Shown: positions 9,146 through 17,901, counted from the first letter of the stretch. The stretch is DNA of 55,112 bases from Ancylomarina sp. 16SWW S1-10-2 (GCF_009669305.1 NZ_SADB01000025.1:1-55112); one strand, 5' to 3'. Made by a program: numbers and translations. Notes: generated from the letters alone by a model not told the origin.

Positions 9146-9153
9146 TACCTTCG
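9146..9153 (+). promoter_or_regulatory. -7 promoter box upstream of the MBL-fold gene
   Basis: TACCTTCG, a variant of the Bacteroidota -7 consensus TAnnTTTG, ends 23 nt before the ATG at 9177. No convincing -33 TTTG is found. Confidence 0.4.
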
Positions 9154-9176
9154 TTTATCATACAAATAGAAATACC

Positions 9177-9938
9177 ATGGAAAAACAAACAAAAATAACC
9201 ATTCTTTGCGAGAATGAAACGAGTAAAAGAGCGGCCCGTTTTTGTAGATCAGAATGGGGCTTTTCAGCTTTTGTTGAAACAGAACAGGTTAAAATTCTCT
9301 TAGACACAGGACACACCGATTTATACAAACAAAATGCTAAAGCTTTGAAGATTGATCTAAATCAAAGTGACTTTGTTGTTCTTTCACATCATCATTGGGA
9401 TCACACCAGCGGTATGCTTAGTCATGAATTTAAGGAAAAGAAAAAACTTATTCTTCACCCAGATGTTCTTGACAAAATCTCAACTGAAAAAGCAGAACTA
9501 TTTAATCGTGATTTTGACATAATTGCCACAAAAACAAGCTTGGAATTCGCTCCTGGCATTTTCTTTCTAGGACAAATTCCAAGAAAAATGAGTTTCGAAA
9601 AAGGAGAACATAAGGGTGATTTGATGCTCGATGATACTGCCATTGCAATAAAAACAAAAAAGGGTTTAATCGTTTTAACAGGTTGTTCTCATTCTGGCAT
9701 TTGCAATATATGCGAATATGCCAAAGAGGTAACAGGTCAAGAGCTTTATGCTGTAGTGGGTGGTTTTCACCTGACTGTAAAGAATGATGCTGTTGTAAGA
9801 AAAACAATTGAGTATTTTAAAACTCAAAATATAGAACACCTCTACCCTATGCATTGTGTTGACTTTCCTACTCTTGCTCGTTTTTACAATGAATTTGATA
9901 CGATCAAATATGCAACAGGTGATGTTATTGAACTTTAG
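9177..9938 (+). CDS. MBL-fold metallo-hydrolase
   Basis: This 253-residue protein belongs to the metallo-beta-lactamase superfamily. The metal-binding signature is SHHHWDHTSG (the HxHxDH motif), followed by later ligands His in TGCSHSGI and His in the C-terminal YPMHCVD. An early Asp in LLDTGHT is also typical. The overall form, with GGFHL and a short C-terminal half, is that of the subfamily annotated as 7,8-dihydropterin-6-yl-methyl-4-(beta-D-ribofuranosyl)aminobenzene 5'-phosphate synthase-like (named after a methanopterin enzyme), but bacterial members have no proven substrate. The gene is monocistronic. Confidence 0.85.
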   Translation: MEKQTKITILCENETSKRAARFCRSEWGFSAFVETEQVKILLDTGHTDLYKQNAKALKIDLNQSDFVVLSHHHWDHTSGMLSHEFKEKKKLILHPDVLDKISTEKAELFNRDFDIIATKTSLEFAPGIFFLGQIPRKMSFEKGEHKGDLMLDDTAIAIKTKKGLIVLTGCSHSGICNICEYAKEVTGQELYAVVGGFHLTVKNDAVVRKTIEYFKTQNIEHLYPMHCVDFPTLARFYNEFDTIKYATGDVIEL

Positions 9939-10244
9939 ATAAACATGTAAGGAATAATTATATAACCGCTAACTTATTGTTTGCGTTTTTTTTTAATTTC
10001 ATCCCTTCATCCATCATCATTAAATCTTATTTTTAGTCTTTCGCTCAAGTTGCTAAACTTGCACTTTTACCCGTAGAACATTATCATATTAAGGAATTCA
10101 TAATTTTATATACACCTTAATGAGAAAAGTAAATCAAAGAATCATCTCAATCTGAAATTTATATTTATAGTTTAATTTATTTTCATTTCTTTACTGTGTA
10201 TTTTTGTTCATTACAAATCAGTCATATTCCTATAAATTAAAATT

Positions 10245-10625
10245 ATGAGCGTTATTAGATTAATGACATGTGATACTGCTGTTGAAGCTTATCTAATTAA
10301 AGGTCGCCTTAAAAATGAAGGCATAGAGACTTTTATAACTAATGAAAATTTCTCAAATTTAATGCCTCATTATACCCGTATCTTAAATTCGGGCATACAA
10401 ATCATGATTAGTGATGCTGATTACGCTGAAGCAAGTAAAATTTTAGAATTGAACATCAAACAAGAACTAATCTGTCCAGAATGTCAATCGACAAACATCA
10501 AGTTTAGCTTAGGAAAAAACAAAATCAAAAAGATATTTGTCATTTTAATATCACTTTTCATCTCTATACCTTTCAACAATCTAAAAACTGTGTACAAATG
10601 CCAAGATTGTAAGGCTGAATTCTAA
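10245..10625 (+). CDS. DUF2007 domain protein with C-terminal zinc ribbon
   Basis: The 126-residue protein starts with a DUF2007 (putative signal-transducing) domain, about residues 1-72, marked by the pattern of an inhibitor-like fold with EAYLIKGRLKNEGIE. A split zinc ribbon follows: CPECQS near residue 79 and CQDCKAEF at the C-terminus, separated by a hydrophobic stretch (KIFVILISLFISIPF) that could be a membrane helix. Function is unknown. The 306-nt gap before it (9939-10244) is AT-rich with no recognised feature. Confidence 0.8.
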   Translation: MSVIRLMTCDTAVEAYLIKGRLKNEGIETFITNENFSNLMPHYTRILNSGIQIMISDADYAEASKILELNIKQELICPECQSTNIKFSLGKNKIKKIFVILISLFISIPFNNLKTVYKCQDCKAEF

Positions 10626-10649
10626 TGTAACGAGACAATTCTTTATGGA

Positions 10650-10690
10650 CTTTGCTAAAAGCCTTGTGTCCTTGCGGTAAAAACAAAAGA
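10650..10690. repeat. TTTGCG-type dispersed intergenic repeat, copy 1
   Basis: The sequence GACTTTGCTAAAAGCCTTG followed by TGTCCTTGCGGTAAAAAC matches the general form CTTTGCnnAAnnCTTnnnnnnCTTTGCGGTnAAAA, which is also present at 10729-10773 and 13113-13155. Confidence 0.45.
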
Positions 10691-10728
10691 AATCCAAAAT
10701 TTCACAGATTTATCAACCTGAAATCTCT

Positions 10729-10773
10729 CTTTGCTAACATAGCATATAAAAACTTGACGCATTTTGCGTGAAA
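10729..10773. repeat. TTTGCG-type dispersed intergenic repeat, copy 2
   Basis: It begins CTTTGCTAACATAGC, continues with AAAACTTGACGCATTTTGCG and ends TGAAA, parallel to the copies at 10650 and 13113. Its TTTG (10763-10766) is correctly spaced to serve as the -33 element of the ybaK promoter. Confidence 0.5.
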
Positions 10774-10794
10774 TTGCAAGATTTCCTAACTTCG
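10763..10794 (+). promoter_or_regulatory. promoter of ybaK
   Basis: A -33 TTTG (10763-10766), a 20-nt spacer and a -7 variant TAACTTCG (10787-10794) lie 21 nt before the ATG at 10816. The in-frame ATG at 10768 would lie upstream of the transcription start, which supports the later start. Confidence 0.55.
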
Positions 10795-10815
10795 CCTCAT
10801 CAATTGAAAAAAAAT

Positions 10816-11271
10816 ATGAGCAAAGTAATTAAAACAAACGCACTAAGAATTCTAGATAAAAATAAAATTAACTACGAATCAAAATCAAGGCCCCTAGGTA
10901 CTCCAGATAATCCTGATAAAGATGCTGCACTCATTCATAAAACACTAGTCGCGCACGGCATGAGCAAGGAAATTTATGTTTTTATTATTCCTACCTCAAA
11001 GGAATTAGATTTGAAGAAAGCGGCTACAGCTACTCATGAAAAAAAAATATTAATGCTTCATGAAAAAGAATTATTACCAAACACAGGCTATATAAAAGGT
11101 GGCTGTTCACCCATTGGTATGAAAAAGCAATACAAAACCTTCTTAGAAATAAGTTCAGCTGATATGGACCAGATTGTTGTAAGTGGTGGGAAGGTGAAAT
11201 TTCGAGTTAAATTAAAACCCGAAGATTTAATAAAAGTCGTAGATGCAAAAACTGTTGACTTAATAAAATAA
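10816..11271 (+). CDS. ybaK: Cys-tRNA(Pro) deacylase, YbaK family
   Basis: The 151-residue protein (start at 10816; the family is about 155-160 residues) is a YbaK/EbsC aminoacyl-tRNA editing domain. It hydrolyses Cys-tRNA(Pro) formed by prolyl-tRNA synthetase. Visible family marks are KTNALRILDKNKINYE at the N-terminus, the catalytic Lys region KTLVAHG, and the GYIKGGCSPIGMKK loop that carries the conserved GGxSPxG motif. It is monocistronic. The identification is secure. Confidence 0.92.
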   Translation: MSKVIKTNALRILDKNKINYESKSRPLGTPDNPDKDAALIHKTLVAHGMSKEIYVFIIPTSKELDLKKAATATHEKKILMLHEKELLPNTGYIKGGCSPIGMKKQYKTFLEISSADMDQIVVSGGKVKFRVKLKPEDLIKVVDAKTVDLIK

Positions 11272-11298
11272 GGGCAGACTCAATAAAGTCATACCCTT
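11270..11298. terminator. weak hairpin between convergent ybaK and SDR genes
   Basis: AAGGG (11270-11274) pairs with CCCTT (11294-11298) and GACT with AGTC inside. There is no long T-run, so function as a terminator is uncertain. Confidence 0.25.
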
Positions 11299-11334
11299 AA
11301 ATTCATCTTTGGTCAGATCTATTTTTACAAATTA

Positions 11335-12069
11335 TTAAGCATCCTGCATCGTATCGGTAATGATAATTTCTCTTAAAGATACAGCTTGAGGTAATTCATA
11401 AGCGTACTTAATGGTTCTCGCTACATCTGCAGCCGTAATGTTCACTGCACCTACCGACTGTTTCCATTGCTCGTAACCTTCAATAATAGCCTTATCGGTA
11501 GTATGACCCAACAATTCAGTACCAACCGCACCTGGACAAATATATAAAACACGAACATTGTGCGACGCCATTTCGCCACGTGCAACCTGAGTCAGACCCG
11601 AAACTGCATATTTACTTGCGCAATAAGCCGCATGAGTTGGGAAAGGTTGAACACCTGCAACAGACGATACATTTATAATGGTTCCCATTCTTCTGGCTTT
11701 CATATCATTCATCACGATCTGCATGCCATTCATTACCCCCATCACATTCACATCGAGCATTTTCTTCCATTCCAATGGATCCTGATTTGCAATTTCGCCC
11801 AACAACATGATACCTGCATTATTCACAAGAAGATCTGTTTTACCATATTTGGCTTCAGCATCTCTTACTGCCGCTTCAAACGCTGTACTATCAGTCACAT
11901 CTACTTTTTTACAGATGGCATTCGGAAGGTTCATAGCTTCCATCTTTTCAACTCTTCGGGCCAACAATAACATTGGATATCCATCCTTCGCAAACGCCTT
12001 TGCCATTTCCATTCCAAAGCCAGAGCTAGCTCCAGTAATCACGATTAGTCCTTTATTATTCGTTTTCAT
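11335..12069 (-). CDS. SDR family oxidoreductase
   Basis: This 244-residue protein is a classical short-chain dehydrogenase/reductase. The cofactor loop GASSGFGMEMA is at residues 13-23, NNAG near 86, the catalytic Ser in INVSSVAG near 138, and YCASK (Tyr, Lys) near 151-155. The residues after the glycine loop (LLARRVEKME) suggest NADP preference. It is close to the serine 3-dehydrogenase/YdfG type, but the substrate is not fixed. It is divergent from a LysR regulator across 121 nt, and LysR proteins often control the divergent gene, so the two are likely linked functionally. Confidence 0.88.
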   Translation of the reverse strand: MKTNNKGLIVITGASSGFGMEMAKAFAKDGYPMLLLARRVEKMEAMNLPNAICKKVDVTDSTAFEAAVRDAEAKYGKTDLLVNNAGIMLLGEIANQDPLEWKKMLDVNVMGVMNGMQIVMNDMKARRMGTIINVSSVAGVQPFPTHAAYCASKYAVSGLTQVARGEMASHNVRVLYICPGAVGTELLGHTTDKAIIEGYEQWKQSVGAVNITAADVARTIKYAYELPQAVSLREIIITDTMQDA

Positions 12070-12124
12070 GATGATATATATTTAAAATATTTATAACGAT
12101 AGTTTCCTTTTAATCATTTACGTG

Positions 12125-12155
12125 CAAAGCTATTCACTATCTTTATGCCGTCAAA
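12125..12155 (-). promoter_or_regulatory. promoter of the SDR gene
   Basis: Read on the minus strand: -33 TTTG (12155-12152), 19-nt spacer, -7 TAGCTTTG (12132-12125), a near-perfect Bacteroidota promoter. It lies 56 nt upstream of the SDR start and within the region where the divergent LysR regulator would bind. Confidence 0.6.
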
Positions 12156-12190
12156 ATACTATTTTCTAATATATATTATAAGTTTGCCTT

Positions 12191-13048
12191 ATGGATGAGA
12201 GATTACTTCGATTTTTTGTAGCCGTTTACGAAGAACACAACCTTTCGAGAGCAGCTGAAAAATGTTTTGTATCGCAGCCCAGTATTTCAAATGGCATAAA
12301 ACAATTGGAAGAACTCATAGGTAAGCAACTCTTCACTCGCCATAAACGAGGAGTAGAAATGAAAGAAGATGCCCATTATCTGTACCCCATTGCTAAACGA
12401 ATATTAGGTGAACTGAACGCCATCCCCACAATGTTTAAGGAAAGTGAGTTCCGTCCGAAAGTCATCATTGGTATTGCCGATAGTCTATCACAACAATTTA
12501 AGAGTGAGTTTTTCAAAAAAGTAAAGACCGAAATTGGCGATATAGAATGGGATATTAGACCTATTAGTCGTGATTGCGAAGTCAACCTCTTGGTACGTGA
12601 GTGGAAATTTGAAGAACACCTTTTTCTACCATTAGGAAAAGAAAATTACGTGCTCTGCATTCCAGACAACAATCACTTGGTAAATCGAGACGAAATCAGT
12701 CTTAACGATTTAAGTGGAGAACCCTTTATTCATTGTCCACCATGTGAAGCACATCAGCAATGCTTATCGATCCTAAACTCTAAAAATGCAAAATGGAATA
12801 CGATAGCCAACAGCTCTACCAAAACCGAAGTGCTTACGTTATTAATGGCTGGCTTGGGCATTAGTTTTCTTCCCGAACAATTCGCAAGCGGTTGGAATGG
12901 TTTCCAGATTAAACCTTTTATTGGTCCTAAGTATTATAGAGAGATTGGTCTATCCTATTCTAAAAATAGTCTAAAGAATAAAGCACTTGCCGATCTTATT
13001 GAATTCCTATCGAAGGAGGATTTAAGTTTTGAATATTTAGATCGATAG
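12191..13048 (+). CDS. LysR family transcriptional regulator
   Basis: The 285-residue protein has the LysR winged helix at residues 1-60 (RLLRFFVAVYEEHNLSRAAE, then SQPSISNGIKQLEELIGKQLF) followed by a two-lobed periplasmic-binding-like effector domain. It resembles the OxyR/hydrogen-peroxide-inducible group in length, and the effector domain contains Cys residues in HCPPCEAHQQC, which could be redox active or metal binding (inference). It is divergent from the SDR gene and probably regulates it. Confidence 0.88.
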   Translation: MDERLLRFFVAVYEEHNLSRAAEKCFVSQPSISNGIKQLEELIGKQLFTRHKRGVEMKEDAHYLYPIAKRILGELNAIPTMFKESEFRPKVIIGIADSLSQQFKSEFFKKVKTEIGDIEWDIRPISRDCEVNLLVREWKFEEHLFLPLGKENYVLCIPDNNHLVNRDEISLNDLSGEPFIHCPPCEAHQQCLSILNSKNAKWNTIANSSTKTEVLTLLMAGLGISFLPEQFASGWNGFQIKPFIGPKYYREIGLSYSKNSLKNKALADLIEFLSKEDLSFEYLDR

Positions 13049-13112
13049 TTAATGGGATGAATTAAAAATTTCTGCAGATTAGATTGAAAAACAACTTACA
13101 ACCTATCTCTTT

Positions 13113-13155
13113 ACAAACTTCGCGTAAAAACTTAGCCACTTTGCGGTGAGAAAAC
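13113..13155. repeat. TTTGCG-type dispersed intergenic repeat, copy 3
   Basis: CTTCGCGTAAAAACTTAGCC is followed by ACTTTGCGGTGAGAAAAC. It corresponds to copies 1 and 2 near 10650-10773. Its TTTG at 13140-13143 forms the -33 element of the next gene's promoter. Confidence 0.5.
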
Positions 13156-13173
13156 GAATTCTTTATAGATTTG
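13140..13173 (+). promoter_or_regulatory. promoter of the nucleoside-recognition gene
   Basis: TTTG (13140-13143), 22-nt spacer, TAGATTTG (13166-13173). The ATG at 13201 lies 27 nt further, whereas the in-frame ATG at 13171 overlaps the -7 box and can be excluded. Confidence 0.6.
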
Positions 13174-13200
13174 CAGCCTAATACTTGCAAACTGCATATC

Positions 13201-14127
13201 ATGAAAGATTTCAAGAACAGATTATTAATGTGTGTGAAACAGGCGTTGCCTTCAGGTTTAAAAACCTCTATATGGCTTATTAAACTAACACTACCCGTTT
13301 CCTTTGCCGTTCTTTTATTAGATTACTTCGGTTTGCTGGTCATTATGGCTGAATATACCAGTCCTATTTTTAAAGTAATCGGTTTACCAGGTGTTGCAGC
13401 TTTGGTATTAATCACAAGCATTTTTACAAATATCTATTCTGTAGTTGCCGTACTAACAACACTAGCTCTACCCGTTCGCGACGGTACTATTTTAGCTGTT
13501 ATGTGCTTAATATCTCATGGCTTCCTCATCGAAACGGCTATTCTAAAAAAAACAGGATCGTCAGCAACACGAATGCTCTTACTTAGACTAATCTCTAGCT
13601 TCATTGTTGGTGGAATCCTCAATTTTATTCTACCTGGTAGTCCTTCAGATGGGTCTTATTTATATCAAAATCAGAGTAGCGATTTATATCAAACCATTCT
13701 AACATGGTTACCACAAATAGGAACCACTCTATTAAAAATTGTGATTCTAGTTAACGGACTTCTTATAGTACAAAGATGCTTAGAGGAATTTGGCATTTTA
13801 AAATACCTAACCAAACCCTTATCTCCATTTATGAAACTAATGGGCTTACCCAAAGAGTCTTCATTCCTATGGATGATAGGAAACACCATTGGTTTAGCTT
13901 ATGGTTCGGCCGTTATGCTTCAAAAATCTGAAGAAGGTCAACTCAACAAAAAAGAGTGTGATCTCCTTAATCATCATTTAGCCATATCACATTCACAGTT
14001 AGAAGATCCCTTATTGTTTTTAAGCCTTGGTTACTCCATACCTATTCTTATTATTCCTAGAGTTCTGTTTGCAATAGTTGTTGTTTGGCTAAGACGCATC
14101 GAGAATTCCATCAGAAGTAACAACTAA
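13201..14127 (+). CDS. nucleoside-recognition (Gate) domain membrane protein
   Basis: With the start at 13201 the protein is 308 residues. It has about eight hydrophobic segments in two halves separated by a loop (PGSPSDGSYLYQNQSS, about residues 140-160), typical of the Gate/nucleoside-recognition domain seen in spore maturation proteins SpmA/SpmB and YjiH-like proteins. Conserved small-residue and polar patches such as IGLPGVAALVLITSI and NTIGLAYGSAV fit the family. It is an inner-membrane protein; the transported or sensed ligand is not known. There are no neighbours in an operon. Confidence 0.8.
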   Translation: MKDFKNRLLMCVKQALPSGLKTSIWLIKLTLPVSFAVLLLDYFGLLVIMAEYTSPIFKVIGLPGVAALVLITSIFTNIYSVVAVLTTLALPVRDGTILAVMCLISHGFLIETAILKKTGSSATRMLLLRLISSFIVGGILNFILPGSPSDGSYLYQNQSSDLYQTILTWLPQIGTTLLKIVILVNGLLIVQRCLEEFGILKYLTKPLSPFMKLMGLPKESSFLWMIGNTIGLAYGSAVMLQKSEEGQLNKKECDLLNHHLAISHSQLEDPLLFLSLGYSIPILIIPRVLFAIVVVWLRRIENSIRSNN

Positions 14128-14241
14128 TAATCTCAGATACGCTTATCAAAAAATATTTTCTAATCATTTTACTGATAGATATATCTACTGAAATTATTAA
14201 TTTTAAGCCTTTTAAAAACCAGCTCATAATTATCAATCAAA

Positions 14242-15669
14242 ATGCTTCACAGATTCTTATTCTTCATTTTTCTACTTTTATCATTTTCTTCTCAAGCTCA
14301 GAAAGTTGATTTACTCTATTTCACTGATGCACATCAAATATACCCTGTAGATGATGTTGATGGTGGACGTGGTGGTGTAGCACGATTAAAAACACTCGTT
14401 GATCAAGCTAAAGAATCTAATCCAAATACGATTGTTATTCATGGTGGCGATTTATGTGGTGGTGTATTATTTGGAGGCATGTATAAAGGTCTGCCTATGA
14501 TCGAAGCCTTCAATCAAATACCAGTTGATGTATGCAACTTTGGACAACACGAATTCGACTATGGTGCTCAACATTGCATTAGTTTGTTGGCTAAGTCAAA
14601 ATCAGAATGGCTTAGCTCTAATCTTAAAAATAGAGATGGTGACTCCTTCGCCAATCTACCAAAGTATATTATTAAAGAAGTTGATGGTTTCAAAATTGCC
14701 TTGCTAGGTTTAACCGATGCTATGAATACAAGCGTAAAAGATGATTGTGTTATTCAACTTGATTTAATAGACGCACTTACCACTGTTCTAAAAAATAAGG
14801 ACATACAAAATGCCAACTTCCTCGTTGTAATTAGTCAAACCAATTTAGCGAAAAACAGACAAATATTAGATCTGTTTCCAGAAGTAGATCTCATATTAAC
14901 TGAAGAACAATTTGAGTACGAAAGTAATATCTTTTATAAAGGAAGTGTTCCAATTGTGTCGACTGCTGGCAATATGAGTTCACTAGCTCGAATTCGTTTA
15001 GAAAAAAACAAGAAAATACAAATTGAAATTACGCCTATAGATAGTACAATTACACCCGATTCTAGACTTCATGAATTGGAACAGTTCTACAAAAATGATT
15101 TAGAACTAAAGCTTTCACGAAAACTAAGTATCCTTGAAACACCATTAAGCTTTCGCAATGGAATTTATAAAGAGAGTTTAGCTGGCAACCTCATAACAGA
15201 TGCTTTTAGAGAACTTCAGCAATCTGATGTTGCAATAATTAATGGATCTGGAATTCGTGCTGATATTCCCGCTGGAGAATTCACCGTAAAATCTGCTCGC
15301 TCGTTATTACCTTTTGGCAATAAAATCTGCCAAATAGCTTTAACTGTTTCCGATTTAAAAGAAATTCTTAAACAATCAGCAGAAGATGAAAACGGAAATC
15401 TTCTACAAGTATCTGGCATATGCTATCAATACTCATCTAAAAGCAAAGAAATTAAAATCCAAAAGAACAATAAGGAACTTAATGACGAAGAATGGCTAAC
15501 ACTGAGCCTAAACTCATACCTCCTCCACAAACTAGAAGACGATTATGAAATATTAATTGACGAAGCTCATTCCATTACCGATTACGAGGCTCTTTACGCA
15601 TATTGCGAGAAGAGAAAAACCTTACATCCAAGCCTAGAAAATAGACTTACCATTACGGATAAGGAATAG
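14242..15669 (+). CDS. 5'-nucleotidase/UshA-like protein with degenerate metal site
   Basis: A 475-residue secreted protein with a signal peptide (LFFIFLLLSFSSQAQ). The N-terminal metallophosphatase domain keeps the first ligands (Asp29 and His31 in FTDAHQ, Asp70 in HGGDL), but the GNHE motif is GQHE (Gln102), the SH ligand is Gln199 (VISQTN), and the GGHSH motif is replaced by TEEQFE (220-225). The C-terminal 5'-nucleotidase substrate domain is intact (GNLITDAFRE, NGSGIRADIPAG, LLPFGN). The family hydrolyses nucleotides in the periplasm; this member has lost most second-metal ligands and is probably a pseudoenzyme or has another function. There are no frameshifts, so it appears to be under selection rather than decaying. 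Confidence 0.85.
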   Translation: MLHRFLFFIFLLLSFSSQAQKVDLLYFTDAHQIYPVDDVDGGRGGVARLKTLVDQAKESNPNTIVIHGGDLCGGVLFGGMYKGLPMIEAFNQIPVDVCNFGQHEFDYGAQHCISLLAKSKSEWLSSNLKNRDGDSFANLPKYIIKEVDGFKIALLGLTDAMNTSVKDDCVIQLDLIDALTTVLKNKDIQNANFLVVISQTNLAKNRQILDLFPEVDLILTEEQFEYESNIFYKGSVPIVSTAGNMSSLARIRLEKNKKIQIEITPIDSTITPDSRLHELEQFYKNDLELKLSRKLSILETPLSFRNGIYKESLAGNLITDAFRELQQSDVAIINGSGIRADIPAGEFTVKSARSLLPFGNKICQIALTVSDLKEILKQSAEDENGNLLQVSGICYQYSSKSKEIKIQKNNKELNDEEWLTLSLNSYLLHKLEDDYEILIDEAHSITDYEALYAYCEKRKTLHPSLENRLTITDKE

Positions 15670-15845
15670 AACTTCTCTATAACAAGGGTTTATAAATGGT
15701 AAAATCTATTACAAAAACATATTACTTAACAGTATTGAATTGACATTTTATCCAATAGCTGTAAAATTTAGGGGCTCAATCTATTTTTGACCTATTTTTA
15801 GTATAAAATCTTTCTCTTTTTCACAACTCAATGGTAAAAAATGAC

Positions 15846-15888
15846 GTTTACTAGGGGGTAAACCAAGAACAGGGTAGTTTACGTAAAT
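15846..15888. promoter_or_regulatory. operator-like palindromes with GTTTAC half-sites
   Basis: GTTTAC (15846-15851) and GTAAAC (15858-15863) form a 6-6-6 inverted repeat, and a second perfect palindrome TTTACGTAAA (15878-15887) follows 14 nt later. They lie in the 636-nt gap before the glutamine synthetase gene, 420-460 nt from its ATG. Otherwise this gap holds only a dubious 67-codon ORF (15915-16118). Confidence 0.3.
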
Positions 15889-16305
15889 TACTACTTATAA
15901 TTTGAGAGCACTACATGCCCTATAGGGATTTACCTAATTTTATATACATCCTTTTTCAATCACCCCACCAACGACAAGGGGGCATCCTGCAAAACTCACC
16001 TTTTGAAGAATATGATAGCGACAATTTACATGTTGCACAACATATAAAACTAATCGAACCGACCAGTCAAAAAACCACTCCAACACCAATAAAAACAAGC
16101 AGTACAGACATATTTTAAAGGAAATTAAATTTCCACAATTCTACTTGGAAAGCATGGTACATCTCATCTATTTTAGCAATTGAAAGAGGGACCAATATAT
16201 AATTATGCAATCGTTATAATTTACATCTATTATAATGAGTTCATAGCAAGACATACCCTCTTCAATCAAAGCTAAAAACACAAACATTAAATAAATAATC
16301 GCATC

Positions 16306-17811
16306 ATGACAAATGCTTCAGTTGCATTGAACCCAAACAAACTGGTTCAATATTTACAGAAAACGCCAAATGAATTCACAAAAGAGGATTTGATTCGTTA
16401 CATCGAAGGAAATGGCATTCAAATGATCAACTTTCGTTACGTTGCTAACGATGGTAAATTAAAAACATTAAACTTTATTATAACTGATCGCAATCACCTA
16501 GATAGTATATTAAGTTCTGGTGAGCGTGTTGATGGCTCAAGTCTTTTCCCATTTATCGAAGCTGGATCTAGTGACCTATACGTCATTCCTCGTTTCAAAA
16601 CTGCTTTCTTAAACCCATTTTCGGAAGTCCCAACACTAGACATTCTTTGTTCTTTCTTTAATGCTCAAGGAGATCCTTTGGAGAGCGCACCTGAACATAT
16701 TCTTAAAAAAGCTCACGACTGTTTCAAAGAAAAAACAGGCATGACTTTTAAAGCTATGGGTGAGCTTGAATACTATATTAAAAGTGCAAAAGCTGACCTC
16801 TATCCTGGTGAAGATCAGAAAGGATATCACGCTTCTCAGCCATTTACACAGTGGGAAAACCTACGTCGAGAAGCGATGTTTCTTATTGCTCAATGTGGAG
16901 GTAAAATTAAGTATGGACACTCGGAAGTTGGTAACTTTATTCTTCGCGAAGATGGTTACGAACAACATGAAATTGAATTCATTCCTGTTGAAGCTGAAGA
17001 TGCTGTTGATCAATTATTAATTGGTAAATGGATTATTCGTATGTTGGCTGCACGCGAAGGCGCCTTAGTAAGTTGGGCTCCAAAAATAACAGTCGGTAAA
17101 GCCGGATCAGGTCTTCATATTCATATGATGCTTGAAAAAGACGGTAAAAACCTATGTGTTGAGAATGGAAAATTAAGCGATACGGCCAAAAAAGGTATTG
17201 CTGGTATTATGGATCTTGCCAGTTCTTTAACTGCTTTTGGTAACACAATTCCTACTTCATATCTCCGATTAGTTCCTCACCAAGAAGCTCCTACTTACGT
17301 ATGTTGGGGTGATCGTAACCGTTCGGTATTGGTGCGTGTACCGCTAGGATGGTTAGGCTCTAAGGATATGGTTAAAAAAGTAAATCCTCAACAAATAGCC
17401 GATACGCGTGATTTCTCAAGCAAACAAACTTTCGAGTTCCGCGTGCCTGACGGATCTGCTGATATCTACATGTTAGTGGCTGGTTTAATCGTAGCTGTTC
17501 AACACGGTTTAGAAGACGAAAAAGCATTAGAAAAAGCTAAAGCTTTATATGCAGACATGAATATTTTCAATTCAAATTTCTCAGATAAACTTGAAAAACT
17601 AAAACAACTACCTACTTGCTGTTTCGAAAGCGCGGAAAGCTTATTAGCTAATCGTGAAATATTCGAAAAAAACAATATTTTCCCTGAGGGAAGTATCGAT
17701 GCAGTTGCTGCTAAGCTTAAGGCTTATAAAGATAATGGTCTTAACGATCGTATCTTGGGTAATCATCAACAGATAATGGAGCTTGTGGAAAAATACATCC
17801 ACTGCATGTAA
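16306..17811 (+). CDS. glnA: glutamine synthetase (type I-like, about 500 aa)
   Basis: The enzyme makes glutamine from glutamate, ammonia and ATP. The 501-residue protein has a beta-grasp N-terminal domain (about 25-115, with DGSSLFPFIEAGSSDL) and the catalytic domain. Active-site motifs are visible: GELEYY for metal-binding Glu, HEIEFIP, the GSGLHIHMM histidine loop, and NRSVLVRVPLGW. The NLY adenylylation signature of enterobacterial GSI is not evident near residue 430, so control by adenylylation is unlikely. Many Bacteroidota rely on the larger GSIII, so this may be a second enzyme. It is monocistronic with a strong terminator after it. Confidence 0.88.
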   Translation: MTNASVALNPNKLVQYLQKTPNEFTKEDLIRYIEGNGIQMINFRYVANDGKLKTLNFIITDRNHLDSILSSGERVDGSSLFPFIEAGSSDLYVIPRFKTAFLNPFSEVPTLDILCSFFNAQGDPLESAPEHILKKAHDCFKEKTGMTFKAMGELEYYIKSAKADLYPGEDQKGYHASQPFTQWENLRREAMFLIAQCGGKIKYGHSEVGNFILREDGYEQHEIEFIPVEAEDAVDQLLIGKWIIRMLAAREGALVSWAPKITVGKAGSGLHIHMMLEKDGKNLCVENGKLSDTAKKGIAGIMDLASSLTAFGNTIPTSYLRLVPHQEAPTYVCWGDRNRSVLVRVPLGWLGSKDMVKKVNPQQIADTRDFSSKQTFEFRVPDGSADIYMLVAGLIVAVQHGLEDEKALEKAKALYADMNIFNSNFSDKLEKLKQLPTCCFESAESLLANREIFEKNNIFPEGSIDAVAAKLKAYKDNGLNDRILGNHQQIMELVEKYIHCM

Positions 17812-17874
17812 TCATCTGAATTAAAAATTTATTATACAACAAACCAAACATAAACTACCAACTAACAAGCAAAG

Positions 17875-17901
17875 GGGATTTCAGCAATTAGCTGAGATCC
17901 C
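17875..17901 (+). terminator. hairpin terminator after glutamine synthetase
   Basis: GGGATTTCAGC (17875-17885), AATTA loop, GCTGAGATCCC (17891-17901): an 11-bp stem with one T-G pair, followed by a T-rich stretch. Confidence 0.65.

Noticed and set aside
11560-12085. Two plus-strand ORFs antisense to the SDR gene
   Set aside because: The SDR frame has all family motifs; these are shadows with His/Cys-rich, non-protein-like composition.
15915-16118. 67-codon ORF in the gap before the glutamine synthetase gene
   Set aside because: Low-complexity C-terminus (Thr/Pro/Ser), no homology recognised and no promoter-like signal; kept only as part of the gap description.
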